A stretch of 33,367 bases of DNA, taken from NCBI GenBank assembly GCA_947380605.1, contig CANCRO010000024.1, positions 1 to 33,367 of the forward strand, read 5' to 3'. The notes beneath the pieces were generated by a model. That model saw nothing but the letters and a program-made list of their open reading frames with translations, made no database searches and had not been told where the DNA came from. Positions within the stretch are counted from its first letter, which is position 1, and the number at the start of each line of letters is the position of its first letter. The DNA comes from Chitinophagaceae bacterium. Its GTDB lineage: Bacteria; Bacteroidota; Bacteroidia; Chitinophagales; Chitinophagaceae. Positions 16,737 through 25,540 of this stretch are shown piece after piece. Both the position numbers and the translations under genes were made by a program.

Positions 16737-16744
16737 TAATTTTG
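16737..16744 (+). promoter_or_regulatory. Candidate -7 element for the aminotransferase gene
   Basis: TAATTTTG matches TAnnTTTG and lies 18 nt before the ATG at 16763, giving a very short leader. No -33 TTG at the expected distance is seen. Confidence 0.4.
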
Positions 16745-16762
16745 CGCTTCAATTTATAATTC

Positions 16763-17953
16763 ATGCAACTATCTTCATTATTAGACCGTTTTTCAGAACC
16801 AGAAACTTTAAAGATGGCCAAATTGGGCCGTGAACTAAGGGCTAAAGGAATCGATGTAATTGATCTTAGCCTGGGCGAACCCGATTTTGATACTCCTCAG
16901 CACATTAAGGATGCAGCTATTAAAGCTATTAATGACAATTTTAGTCATTATACTCCAGTAGCTGGTTATCTAGATTTGCGAGAAGCAGTTTGTACCAAAT
17001 TGAAAAGGGATAATCAACTCGATTATAAACCTGAAAATATTGTTACTTCTACAGGGGCAAAACAAAGTTTAGCGAATGCAATTCTAGCTGTCGTTGATGA
17101 AGGGGAGGAAGTAATTATTCCTACACCTTATTGGGTTACCTATTCTGAATTGGTAAAAATTGCTAGAGCAAAAGTTGTAGAGGTTCATACCTCTTTAGAG
17201 AGTGGTTTTAAGATTACTCCACAACAATTGGAAGCTGCTATTACTCCTCAATCAAAGATTTTTTTATTCTCATCTCCTTGTAACCCATCAGGTGCTGTAT
17301 ATAGTAAAGCTGAATTGGAAGCATTGGCAGTAGTCTTTAGGAAATATCCTAACCTATATATTATTTCTGATGAAATATATGAATACATCAATTTTGTTGG
17401 TAAGCACGAAAGTATTGCTCAGTTCAGTGACCTGAAGGATCGTGTGATAATTGTTAATGGTTTAAGTAAAGGTTTTGCGATGACTGGCTGGCGCCTTGGA
17501 TATATTGCTTCCAATGTAGATATTGCAAAAGGTGCTGAGAAATTACAAGGTCAGTTTACTAGTGGTACTTGCTCTATTACTCAAAAGGCTGCTGTAGTGG
17601 CTTTAACAACTGATTTAAAACCTTCTTTGGAAATGACCGAGGAGTTTACAAGAAGAAGGGCTCGCGTAATGGATTTGATTAAAGATATTCCAGGATTCAA
17701 GTGTACAGAGCCTGAAGGTGCATTTTATATTTTCCCTGATGTATCTTATTATTATGGTAAAACAGATGGCGTTACTACCATTACGAATTCCGCTGATTTT
17801 TCTATGTATTTACTTCATACTGCTCACGTTTCTTCTGTAATGGGAGAAGCTTTTGGTGAACCAAATTGCGTTCGTTTTTCATTTGCAAATAGTATGGTAA
17901 ATATTGATAGAGCATGGGTAAGAATTAAAGAGGCATTGGCTAAACTTAATTAA
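16763..17953 (+). CDS. Class I/II pyridoxal-phosphate aminotransferase (aspartate aminotransferase type)
   Basis: This 396-residue fold-type I PLP enzyme is closest to the aspartate/prephenate aminotransferase group (AAT subgroup 1b). The Schiff-base lysine is Lys236 in NGLSKGFAMTGWRLGY. Other marks are SLGEPDFDTP near the N-terminus, STGAKQSLANA at the phosphate site, PTPYWVTY with the aromatic PLP-stacking residue, SSPCNPSGAVY with the ring-binding Asn, and SDEIYEYI with the Asp that pairs with the pyridine nitrogen. The C-terminal RFSFANS holds the substrate-carboxylate arginine. The exact amino acid specificity cannot be read from the sequence. A strong terminator follows, separating it from the polysaccharide locus. 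Confidence 0.93.
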   Translation: MQLSSLLDRFSEPETLKMAKLGRELRAKGIDVIDLSLGEPDFDTPQHIKDAAIKAINDNFSHYTPVAGYLDLREAVCTKLKRDNQLDYKPENIVTSTGAKQSLANAILAVVDEGEEVIIPTPYWVTYSELVKIARAKVVEVHTSLESGFKITPQQLEAAITPQSKIFLFSSPCNPSGAVYSKAELEALAVVFRKYPNLYIISDEIYEYINFVGKHESIAQFSDLKDRVIIVNGLSKGFAMTGWRLGYIASNVDIAKGAEKLQGQFTSGTCSITQKAAVVALTTDLKPSLEMTEEFTRRRARVMDLIKDIPGFKCTEPEGAFYIFPDVSYYYGKTDGVTTITNSADFSMYLLHTAHVSSVMGEAFGEPNCVRFSFANSMVNIDRAWVRIKEALAKLN

Positions 17954-17997
17954 CCTGTTTCTTTTAGAGAAGCTAACATTATAGATTCCTTTTTTTT

Positions 17998-18046
17998 AAA
18001 CTCAAACATTTTTTCTTATGAAGGAAATTTGTTTGAGTTTTTTATT
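17998..18046 (+). terminator. Rho-independent terminator after the aminotransferase gene
   Basis: The 11-bp arms AAACTCAAACA (17998-18008) and TGTTTGAGTTT (18030-18040) enclose a 21-nt loop that can itself pair partly (TTTC with GAAA). They are followed by TTTATTTT. This is a good intrinsic terminator and marks the boundary between the housekeeping half and the polysaccharide locus. Confidence 0.88.
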
Positions 18047-18264
18047 TTCATTTCTTTTTGACATCCATTATTCTTTTTCTTCTATTTTTCTTTTCCCCTC
18101 AAATAAAATAAATACAACTAATGTGACTGTTAGATTCAATTAGTCATTGGAAAAAAAAATACCATCTATAAAAAAAACGCTTGTGTTTACAGTATATATA
18201 TATTATTATTACAATATATTATAGATTAATACTATTGCTTTTACCTCAACAACCCTACCTAATA
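18047..18264 (+). other. AT-rich leader region ahead of the polysaccharide locus
   Basis: The gap between the aminotransferase stop and the small sorted protein is 311 nt. Its first part holds the terminator; the rest is very AT-rich, with homopolymer A runs near 18150-18175 and a TA-repeat stretch (about 18190-18225) that is nearly self-complementary. No exact TAnnTTTG element and no convincing gene is seen. An in-frame ATG at 18181 would extend the next gene but would put a long hydrophobic stretch ahead of its normal signal peptide, so I treat this DNA as untranslated. Confidence 0.5.
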
Positions 18265-18495
18265 ATGAAACAATTTCCAAAATTGGTTTTTGCATTTTGC
18301 ATAATCCTGTTTTTTTACTGCTCGATTCCTTCTACCTCTTTTGCTCAAGGTCCTGGTGACCCTAATTCACCTGGTGATCCTGGAGGTGACCCAGATGCAC
18401 CTATTGATGGTGGAATCGGTCTGTTGTTAGGAGCAGGAGTACTTTATGGTATCCATAAAATAAGGAGGGAGAAAAAAAGAGGACTCAGTAGTTAA
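18265..18495 (+). CDS. Small PID-CTERM-like cell-surface-sorted protein
   Basis: This 76-residue precursor has three parts. Residues 1-29 are a Sec signal peptide ending TSFAQ. Residues 30-48 are a short Gly/Pro/Asp spacer (GPGDPNSPGDPGGDPDA). Residues 49-76 are a sorting-type tail: the tripeptide PID, a hydrophobic helix (GGIGLLLGAGVLYGI) and a basic end (HKIRREKKRGLSS). The tail matches from memory the Bacteroidota PID-CTERM signal, thought to be processed by an exosortase-like membrane peptidase. After processing almost nothing but the spacer would remain, so the protein may be a tiny surface peptide, a carrier or a regulator. It heads the polysaccharide locus, 160 nt before the Wza-like gene. 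No exosortase is in the window. Confidence 0.75.
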   Translation: MKQFPKLVFAFCIILFFYCSIPSTSFAQGPGDPNSPGDPGGDPDAPIDGGIGLLLGAGVLYGIHKIRREKKRGLSS

Positions 18496-18655
18496 AATAT
18501 AAGGTCAATAAAATGCTTTAACTAGGCGATTTCTTTAGGTTTTTAAAGCTGTGGTAAAGCAAATATTTTTTCTAAATCAAATTTCATTTCGCTCAAATTC
18601 ATTTTTTCGGTTCGTCAATATTTTTTGTGATTGGATTTTAATATCTCTGATAAAC

Positions 18656-19423
18656 ATGATGTATAAATTTTATAGGCCTTTATTGATTATACTAACGGTT
18701 ACGGTTATATATTTTTCATCTTGTAAAATATATAGTCCTACCTATTATTTTAAAGATATCAGTCGTGATACTATCATTAATGGTTTTGTAAACAATGAAC
18801 TGGAATTAAAAATTCAATCCAATGACCAATTGGCAATAGCTATAGCCAGTTTAAGTAGTTTAGAGGATGCACTGTTTAATAGCCGAGAAATTGACGGTAC
18901 AAATAAAAATAATTTCCAGGTAAATCAAGAGGGGTTTATTTACTTACATAAGTTAGGTAAATTAAAGGTAGCAGGACTCACTAGAAAAGAGTTAAAAATA
19001 TTGTTAGAAACTGAGCTTTTACCTTATCTCAAAGATCCTATCGTTACCATCAATTTTAACAATCATCGCGTGACGGTATTGGGTGAAGGAAGCTCACAAG
19101 TAATAGAAATTCCTTTAGAAAAAATTTCATTATTGGAAGTAATGGCTAAAGCAGGAGGCGGCTTACCGAATGCGCAATTAAATAATGTGATGATCATAAG
19201 AGAATCACAGCATACCAAACAGGTTAAACACCTCAATCTAGAAAATTCCTCCATTCTTACTTCCCCTTGGTATTATTTACAACCCAATGATATTGTCGTT
19301 ATACAACCGAATGAATTAAAATCAAATTCGGAGCAACGTAGAAATAATAATCGCTTGATATACACTACCGTTTTATCAAGTATCACCTTTGCCTTTTTGA
19401 TAATTGATCGGATTTCTAGATAA
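18656..19423 (+). CDS. Polysaccharide export lipoprotein, Wza/SLBB type
   Basis: This 255-residue outer-membrane lipoprotein of the polysaccharide-export family would form or join the export channel. The start at 18656 gives a lipoprotein signal ending in the lipobox YFSSC; the upstream in-frame GTG at 18551 would bury it. The Poly_export domain covers about residues 45-130 (IQSNDQLAIAIASL, GFIYLHKLGKLKVAGLTRKE, YLKDPIVTINF). An SLBB-like segment follows (VTVLGEGSSQVIEIP, LLEVMAKAGG). A C-terminal hydrophobic helix (TTVLSSITFAFLII) is typical of Bacteroidota members. The Wzc-like kinase follows after 26 nt, and Wza-Wzc pairs work together in trans-envelope export. Confidence 0.9.
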   Translation: MMYKFYRPLLIILTVTVIYFSSCKIYSPTYYFKDISRDTIINGFVNNELELKIQSNDQLAIAIASLSSLEDALFNSREIDGTNKNNFQVNQEGFIYLHKLGKLKVAGLTRKELKILLETELLPYLKDPIVTINFNNHRVTVLGEGSSQVIEIPLEKISLLEVMAKAGGGLPNAQLNNVMIIRESQHTKQVKHLNLENSSILTSPWYYLQPNDIVVIQPNELKSNSEQRRNNNRLIYTTVLSSITFAFLIIDRISR

Positions 19424-19449
19424 TCAAAATACCCTATTTAATAACGTTA

Positions 19450-21840
19450 ATGAAAGAGGAACAATTTTTTAAGGAAATGCAAGCAACGAATATTTTTATT
19501 CAGTTGTTACAAAAATACTTGCCTTTTTGGCCTTTGTTTGCTTTAACGATTCCAATTTCAATGAGTGTTGCTTATGTTTATTATAGAGCCGAAGTGCCTA
19601 TTTACGTGGCTTCTGCAAAGGTATTACTTAAAGATCCTAACAAAGGATCGGGAGATTCTAAAGTATTAGATGCACTTAACATTTTTAGTGAAAAAAAGAT
19701 TGTAGAAAATGAAATTTTAGTTTTACGCTCTTCAGGATTGATGCAGGAAGTGGTTAGTTCACTTGATTTATATACAACCGTTTTTAACGAAGGTAAAGTG
19801 AGATTGGAAGAATTATATGGTGATAATACTCCGGTTAGTTTTGTAGCAGTTGAAAAAGAAGGGAATTATACTTTTGGAAAGTATCCATTTAAGATGGATT
19901 GGATAAATAAAAAAATAAATATTAATGGTGAGCAGGTAAACTTTACCGGAAAGGTATTATTGGGAAATACCTGGTATCGCCCTATAGTAAATATGACTTA
20001 TAGTAAGAATTTATCAGGTAAAAATTATTTTCTTATAACTAATTCTGTAAGTTCTGCTGCTGCCTCAATCATTAGAGATTTAAAGGCATCTCCTATATCT
20101 TCTTCTTCTACTGTTTTGGAAATAAAATTACTTACTCCTTTACCTGATAAGGGAAGAGATATTTTATACCGTCTTTTTGAAGTATATAATAAGGATGGTA
20201 TTGATGACAAGAATCAGATTGCTTCTAAGACTCTTAATTTTATTGACGATCGGTTGAACTATGTAATCCATCAGTTGGATAGTGTAGAAGAAAATATTGA
20301 AGCATATAAAAATCGTGAATCTTTATATAGTGTTGGCACACAAGGTGAGTTATATCTAACCGAAGTGCGTGAATTGGATAATAAGAAAGGAGAAGTCAAT
20401 TTACAATTGGAAATACTGCAAGACACTCGTGACTATGTTTTGAGTAAGGGTAGGAGGCCTGGAACTGTTCCTTCATTGTCTTTACTAACTGATGTTACCT
20501 TGAGTGGACTTTTGAGTGATTTGTATAAAGCAGAATATGATCTTGAAAATGCCTCTCGAGTGACTGGTGAAAATAGTGAACCTGTGCTGCAAGCAAAAGC
20601 CAAAATAAGTAGGTTGAAGTCCGATATATTGGAAAATATAGTTACCATTAAAAATAATTTGGTAACAGTAAAAAATAATATCAGTAAAAAATTAGCGCTC
20701 AATAATGGATTACTTCAGACGGTTCCTCAAAAGGAAAGGGGGCTTTTAGAAATCAGCCGACAACAAGTTATAAAAAATAACATTTATTCTTATTTACTTC
20801 AGAAGCGAGAAGAGACTGCTATTTCCTCTGCCTCTACATCGGCAGATCTTAGGGTTATTGAAACTCCAACGGTGACTGGTCCTGTAACACCTGTTGCAAA
20901 GAATTTTTATCTCACTGGTTTTATTATTGGTTTATTGATAGCAGTTTTTATGGTTTTAATGAAGGAGCAATTTAAAAGCAAAGTTTTATTTCGAGATGAT
21001 ATTGAGGATAAAACTTCTATTCCATTTGTCGGTGAGATTGCTCAATCCAATTCAAAGACCCCTATTGTTATTCAAGAAGGAAAAAGAACAGTTATTGCTG
21101 AACAACTTAGATCGCTTCGTACCAACCTTGCTTATATGGGTCTGAATGATCGACAAAAAACATTATTAATAACTTCTAGTATATCTAGTGAAGGGAAGAG
21201 TTTTCTGGCTATTAATCTGGCCATCAGTTTTACACTCACTGGTAAAAAAGTAGCCTTGATGGAAATGGATCTTCGCAAACCAAAGCTCAGTAGAATGATG
21301 AATGTGCCGCGTGATCCTGGAATATCAAACTATGTAGTGGGTAAAGCTGATATAAAACAAATTATTAGACCTACATCTATACCCAATTTATTTATTATAC
21401 CAGCTGGAGCAATTCCTCCGAATCCAACAGAGTTGATTGGAAAGCCTGCCTTTGGTGAAATGATGGATTTTATTAAAAAAGAGTTTGATTATGTTTTTAT
21501 AGATACGGCTCCGATTGGGCCAGTGATAGACGCACAGTTATTAAAAGACTATGCCGATGTTACCCTATATGTGATAAGACATGATCGAACACCCAAAATT
21601 TTCCTTAAAATGATTAATGAATTTAATCAGCAGAAAAAATTCAACAATATGTGTATTGTTTTCAATGGGGTTAAAAAACGGGGAATAAATTTAGGGCATT
21701 TGGGGAATGGCTATGGTTATGGATATGGCTATGGATATGGTTATGGATATAGCTATGGGTATGCTATAGAGGATAAAGAGAATAGTTTTCCTTCTTGGAA
21801 GCTGCTCTGGGAAAAGGGAAAACAGATAGTTAAGGGATAG
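19450..21840 (+). CDS. Wzc-like chain-length determinant and tyrosine autokinase
   Basis: This 796-residue inner-membrane protein fuses a Wzz-type chain-length regulator with a BY-kinase. The first membrane helix is at about 25-47 (FWPLFALTIPISMSVAYVYY). A long periplasmic coiled-coil region leads to a GNVR-type segment and the second helix at about 485-505. The cytoplasmic kinase has Walker A SSISSEGKSFLA (about 577-588), Walker A' ALMEMDLRKPKL (about 601-612) and Walker B YVFIDTAPIG (about 680). The tail (754-771) is nine tyrosines alternating with Gly or Ser, the autophosphorylation cluster expected for this family. It probably controls polymer length and export with the Wza-like protein upstream. 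Confidence 0.95.
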   Translation: MKEEQFFKEMQATNIFIQLLQKYLPFWPLFALTIPISMSVAYVYYRAEVPIYVASAKVLLKDPNKGSGDSKVLDALNIFSEKKIVENEILVLRSSGLMQEVVSSLDLYTTVFNEGKVRLEELYGDNTPVSFVAVEKEGNYTFGKYPFKMDWINKKININGEQVNFTGKVLLGNTWYRPIVNMTYSKNLSGKNYFLITNSVSSAAASIIRDLKASPISSSSTVLEIKLLTPLPDKGRDILYRLFEVYNKDGIDDKNQIASKTLNFIDDRLNYVIHQLDSVEENIEAYKNRESLYSVGTQGELYLTEVRELDNKKGEVNLQLEILQDTRDYVLSKGRRPGTVPSLSLLTDVTLSGLLSDLYKAEYDLENASRVTGENSEPVLQAKAKISRLKSDILENIVTIKNNLVTVKNNISKKLALNNGLLQTVPQKERGLLEISRQQVIKNNIYSYLLQKREETAISSASTSADLRVIETPTVTGPVTPVAKNFYLTGFIIGLLIAVFMVLMKEQFKSKVLFRDDIEDKTSIPFVGEIAQSNSKTPIVIQEGKRTVIAEQLRSLRTNLAYMGLNDRQKTLLITSSISSEGKSFLAINLAISFTLTGKKVALMEMDLRKPKLSRMMNVPRDPGISNYVVGKADIKQIIRPTSIPNLFIIPAGAIPPNPTELIGKPAFGEMMDFIKKEFDYVFIDTAPIGPVIDAQLLKDYADVTLYVIRHDRTPKIFLKMINEFNQQKKFNNMCIVFNGVKKRGINLGHLGNGYGYGYGYGYGYGYSYGYAIEDKENSFPSWKLLWEKGKQIVKG
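21709..21762 (+). repeat. Hexanucleotide array encoding the Gly-Tyr tail of Wzc
   Basis: Nine consecutive 6-nt units of the form GGN-TAT (one AGC-TAT) encode nine Gly/Ser-Tyr dipeptides. The unit keeps the reading frame if copies are gained or lost, so the number of phosphorylatable tyrosines could vary between strains. Confidence 0.85.
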
Positions 21841-21977
21841 TTATTTTGAATTTTAAAGAATAGTAGGTTCGGAAATTGGGATAAGAGTAAATTGAAAGTA
21901 GCTAAATGTTCTGCTTTTGAGTTAATTTTACCTCCAATGAACAAAGGAAAAAATATATATAATCAATTAAGGATGTT

Positions 21978-22004
21978 CTTCAGTCAACCGGTGTGTGACT
22001 GAGG
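21978..22004 (+). other. Hairpin upstream of the UpxY-like gene
   Basis: CTTCAGTCA (21978-21986) pairs with TGACTGAGG (21996-22004) to give a 9-bp stem with one G-T pair and a 9-nt loop, ACCGGTGTG, containing an ACCGGT palindrome. It ends 17 nt before the ATG at 22022. No T-run follows, so it is not a terminator; a regulatory RNA or DNA site is possible. Confidence 0.5.
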
Positions 22005-22021
22005 GTAAGCAACGCTATATT

Positions 22022-22528
22022 ATGGAGAAAGATGATTTACATTGGTTTGCAGTTTATACTAAACCAAGATGGGAAAAAAAAGTGGCTAGTTTATTAGACG
22101 ATAATGGTATCGAAAATTATTGTCCTCTTAATAGGGTAGTAAAACAGTGGAGCGATCGTAAAAAAGTCATTTTAGAACCTTTGTTCAAGTCTTATGTATT
22201 TGTTAGGGTTAAGGATTCAGAGAAATGGGATCTTAAAAATATTAATGGAATCCTCAATTTTGTATATTGGCTTGGCAAGCCTGCAAAAATAAAGGACGAG
22301 GATATTTTTACAATTAAGAAATTTTTAAATGAATTTTCTGATGTACAGATTGAAGAGGTTTCTGGGTTAACAGTAAATTCTAAAGTAAGAATAAAACAAG
22401 GTTTATTAATGAATTATAATGGAGTGCTTGTTGAAATCAACGGAAGTAGGGCAAAGGTTAGAATTGAAACAATGGGGGTTCAATTGAGTGCCAACTTTGA
22501 TAAGAAAAATTTAGAACCTATTGTTTAA
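22022..22528 (+). CDS. UpxY/NusG-like transcription antiterminator
   Basis: This 168-residue specialised NusG paralogue should bind RNA polymerase and prevent premature termination in the long polysaccharide operon. The NGN domain spans about residues 5-110 (LHWFAVYTKPRWEKKVASLL, CPLNRVVKQWSDRKK, LEPLFKSYVFVRV). A KOW segment follows (VNSKVRIKQGLLMNYNGVLV). The start at 22022 places MEKDDLHWFAVYTK normally; an in-frame GTG at 21995 would lie inside the upstream hairpin. In Bacteroides, UpxY is first in capsule loci; here it comes fourth, after the sorted protein, Wza and Wzc, and just before the sugar-building genes. Confidence 0.9.
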   Translation: MEKDDLHWFAVYTKPRWEKKVASLLDDNGIENYCPLNRVVKQWSDRKKVILEPLFKSYVFVRVKDSEKWDLKNINGILNFVYWLGKPAKIKDEDIFTIKKFLNEFSDVQIEEVSGLTVNSKVRIKQGLLMNYNGVLVEINGSRAKVRIETMGVQLSANFDKKNLEPIV

Positions 22529-22645
22529 TTAATTTTTGAAGTTTATATTTTTATTTTCAGCAATTCTATTTACTTCTTTTTATTGTAGTTTTAAATAGTT
22601 CCTACCTAAAACAAACTTTCTCTTTTTTAATGGGTTTACATATTA

Positions 22646-24430
22646 ATGTGTAGGATTGCAGGAATGCTGGATCACTCTTTGCCAATTGATGTTATTGAAA
22701 CTAAGGTAAAAGATATGTGTAGTATTCAGCAATCGGGTGGTCCCGATGAAGAGGGTATTTATTCTAATGCTCTCCATTCTGTAGTATTAGGGCATCGAAG
22801 ACTTTCAATCATTGATTTATCCACTACTGGTCAACAACCTATGTCTTTTGAAAAAGAAAGATATTGGATTACTTACAATGGTGAATTATACAACTATCTC
22901 GAATTAAGACAGGAGCTTTTATTGTTGGGATCCAAGTTTTCTGGAACTAGTGATACCGAAGTGATACTAGCTTCTTTTGCTACCTGGGGTACAGATGCTT
23001 TTGCTCGGTTTAACGGAATGTTTGCTTTTGCTATGTGGGATACTTTAAATCTAGAACTTTATTTAGTAAGAGATTCTGCAGGTATTAAACCTCTTTATTA
23101 TTCCATCACTAAAGATGGATTGGTCTTTGCATCTGAAGTGAAGGCTTTTAAAAATAATAAATTACTTCAAAATGAACATCCTAACTGGAAAGTGTATATG
23201 ATGGCTTATGGTCATTTACCAGAACCTATTACTACGATTCAAGGTGTTCATCCATTAGAAAAAGGAACCTGGTTAAAATACCAAGCACCTAGTAAAAAAT
23301 GTTTTGTTAAAAAGTATTTTCAAATTAGTTATACTGAAACTATATGTGATAGAAATGATGCCATTGAATTGATTAAAATTTCTTTATCAAAATCAGTAAA
23401 GCGACATCTCTTGGCCGATGCACCAATTGGAGTTTTTTTAAGTGGTGGATTAGATTCTAGTATTCTATCCGTATTGGCAAAAAAAGATCAGAAAGAATTA
23501 AAAACGATCTCACTTGACTTAGAGCAAAGTCAGTTTTCTGAAAAAAAATTCCAGCAGGCATTACAGCAACATTTAAATTGTAATCACTTTCAACATTTAC
23601 TAAAAGAGGATGATTTTCATCAATATTTACCAACAATTATTGAATCAATGGATCTTCCAAGTAGTGATGGAATTAATACTTGGTTTATAAGTAAGTATGC
23701 CAAGGAAAGTGGTTTAAAGTCAGTATTGTCTGGAATAGGAGGAGATGAATTATATGGAGGATATCCTTCTTTTAATCGTATTCGATCGGCATTGTTTTTT
23801 AAAAATTTTCCAAATGTTATTTTAAGAGCGGGCAAGTTTAGCGCATTGAAAAAATTTAGGAGACTGGTTTATCTAAGTATTGAGGGGCCGATAGGGCGCT
23901 ATCTTTTCTTACGCGGTCAGTTTACACCCAATGAAATCGCTATCCAGCTTGGGGCATATGAGCATGAAGTTTGGAAATTACTTTCCGAAAGTCCTGTATT
24001 GTCTGATATTGATCAATTGACACCACAAAATCAAGTAAGTTGGATGGAGACTAATTTGTACATGCAGAATCAATTGTTACGAGATGCGGATGTGATGAGT
24101 ATGGCCCATGGCCTTGAGATAAGAATGCCATTTTTAGATGCTGATTTTACTAAGCTTTCGCTTCAGATAAGTTCTACTGTAAAATATGATGGCATCCTAG
24201 GTAAACAATTATTGATTGATTCTTTTAAAGATATACTACCTGAGATTATTTGGAATAGGCCCAAGATGGGCTTTACATTTCCTTTTAAAAGCTGGCTGAT
24301 GAACAACAACTATGTTAGAGACTTACTTGGTAAAGACAGCCATGGAAATTATAAAAAATTTGAATCAGGAGAAATTCACTGGTCTCAATACCTAACCTCT
24401 ACATTAATAGCTCAACATCAACATGTCTGA
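22646..24430 (+). CDS. Glutamine-dependent asparagine synthase homologue (glycan-locus amidotransferase)
   Basis: This 594-residue AsnB-type protein has an N-terminal class II glutaminase (about 1-200) with the nucleophile Cys2 (MCRIAGML), plus GHRRLSIIDLS and TYNGELYNY. A C-terminal synthetase domain carries the pyrophosphate loop FLSGGLDSS (about 262-270) and LSGIGGDELYGGYP. Both sites look intact. Within polysaccharide loci such proteins are usually thought to amidate a sugar acid or a peptide-like substituent rather than to make free asparagine; that is inference from context. The GT4 gene starts 8 nt before the stop, indicating translational coupling. Confidence 0.88.
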   Translation: MCRIAGMLDHSLPIDVIETKVKDMCSIQQSGGPDEEGIYSNALHSVVLGHRRLSIIDLSTTGQQPMSFEKERYWITYNGELYNYLELRQELLLLGSKFSGTSDTEVILASFATWGTDAFARFNGMFAFAMWDTLNLELYLVRDSAGIKPLYYSITKDGLVFASEVKAFKNNKLLQNEHPNWKVYMMAYGHLPEPITTIQGVHPLEKGTWLKYQAPSKKCFVKKYFQISYTETICDRNDAIELIKISLSKSVKRHLLADAPIGVFLSGGLDSSILSVLAKKDQKELKTISLDLEQSQFSEKKFQQALQQHLNCNHFQHLLKEDDFHQYLPTIIESMDLPSSDGINTWFISKYAKESGLKSVLSGIGGDELYGGYPSFNRIRSALFFKNFPNVILRAGKFSALKKFRRLVYLSIEGPIGRYLFLRGQFTPNEIAIQLGAYEHEVWKLLSESPVLSDIDQLTPQNQVSWMETNLYMQNQLLRDADVMSMAHGLEIRMPFLDADFTKLSLQISSTVKYDGILGKQLLIDSFKDILPEIIWNRPKMGFTFPFKSWLMNNNYVRDLLGKDSHGNYKKFESGEIHWSQYLTSTLIAQHQHV

Positions 24431-25535
24431 AGGTACGCTGTTACTTACACTTAATATGTTTTCAGCTACTGGGGGCATTGAAAAAGTATCAAGAGTAGTT
24501 GGTAAGGCATTGCAAGATATAGCTTCTGAGAAATTGGGTGAAAAGGTTTGCGTTTATTCGATGTACGATAAGCAAGTGGATGTAGATGAAAGATATTTTC
24601 CAGCAGCTATATTCAGTGGGTTTGGAGAAAATAAATGGCGGTTTGTCTATGAAGCGGTTAGAAAGGGGATCAATAGTCGGCAGGTAATATTGAGTCACAG
24701 TAATTTATTACTACCTGGTTTTTTAATTAAAATATTTTCTCCCAAAACAAAATTGATTTTATTAGCTCATGGTATTGAAGTCTGGAATCAATTTTCATTT
24801 GTAAAAAAAATGATGCTAGGTAAATGCAGTGGTATAGTAGCGGTTAGTCATTTTACAAAAAATAAAATAGCGTCAGTTCAGAAATTATCTAACAATAGGG
24901 TTAGTGTTTTAAATAACTGCTTAAATCCATTTTTGGAACTTCCAATAAATAATGGCAAAGATGAATCCCTGTTACAACGATATGGTTTAAGCACACAAGA
25001 CAAGGTTTTGATGACTTTGACCCGTCTTTCATTTAAAGAGCAATATAAAGGATACGATAATGTATTGTATGCCATTAAAATGTTAATAATAAAATATCCT
25101 TCAATAAAATATTTAGTAGTAGGTAAATATGATCAAGCAGAACTTGAAAGGTTAAAGGTGATCATTGCTGAAATGAATTTACAATCACAAATAATCTTTA
25201 CTGGATTTATCTCTGATGATGAATTGGCAGCGCATTACAGTATTGCCGATTTATATATTATGCCTAGTAAAAAAGAAGGTTTCGGATTAGTATTTATAGA
25301 GGCTATGTATTATGGAAAGCCAGTAATTGCAGGTAATTTGGATGGTTCGGTGGATGCATTAGGGAACGGAGACTTTGGGCTGCTAGTGAATCCAAATGAG
25401 GTAGTTGAAATTGCAGAAGCCATTAATAAGGTTCTAGAAAATCAACAAGCGTATGTTCCCAAACGTGAGCAGGTAATAAAAAGATTTGGATATACCAATT
25501 ATAAAGAAAATTGGAATAAGATTCTAAACGATTAA
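24423..25535 (+). CDS. Glycosyltransferase, GT4 type
   Basis: This 370-residue retaining GT-B glycosyltransferase of the GT4 group adds a sugar from a nucleotide donor to the lipid-linked glycan on the cytoplasmic face. The acceptor-side motif GGIEKVSRVVG lies near the N-terminus and LAHGIEVWN in the middle of the N-domain. The C-domain has LTRLSFKEQYKGYD and the EX7E motif in EGFGLVFIEAMYYGKP. The donor and linkage cannot be read from sequence. Its ATG overlaps the asnB-like stop by 8 nt. The 40-bp tandem array begins within a few bases of its stop. Confidence 0.92.
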   Translation: MSEGTLLLTLNMFSATGGIEKVSRVVGKALQDIASEKLGEKVCVYSMYDKQVDVDERYFPAAIFSGFGENKWRFVYEAVRKGINSRQVILSHSNLLLPGFLIKIFSPKTKLILLAHGIEVWNQFSFVKKMMLGKCSGIVAVSHFTKNKIASVQKLSNNRVSVLNNCLNPFLELPINNGKDESLLQRYGLSTQDKVLMTLTRLSFKEQYKGYDNVLYAIKMLIIKYPSIKYLVVGKYDQAELERLKVIIAEMNLQSQIIFTGFISDDELAAHYSIADLYIMPSKKEGFGLVFIEAMYYGKPVIAGNLDGSVDALGNGDFGLLVNPNEVVEIAEAINKVLENQQAYVPKREQVIKRFGYTNYKENWNKILND

Positions 25536-25540
25536 GTCCC

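Noticed and set aside
18181-18264. N-terminal extension of the PID-CTERM-like protein
   Set aside because: The extension adds an Ile/Tyr/Leu-rich stretch before a normal signal peptide that starts at 18265, and it lies in TA-repeat DNA.
18551-18655. GTG start adding 35 residues to the Wza-like protein
   Set aside because: It would place a second hydrophobic stretch ahead of a standard lipoprotein signal with the YFSSC lipobox.
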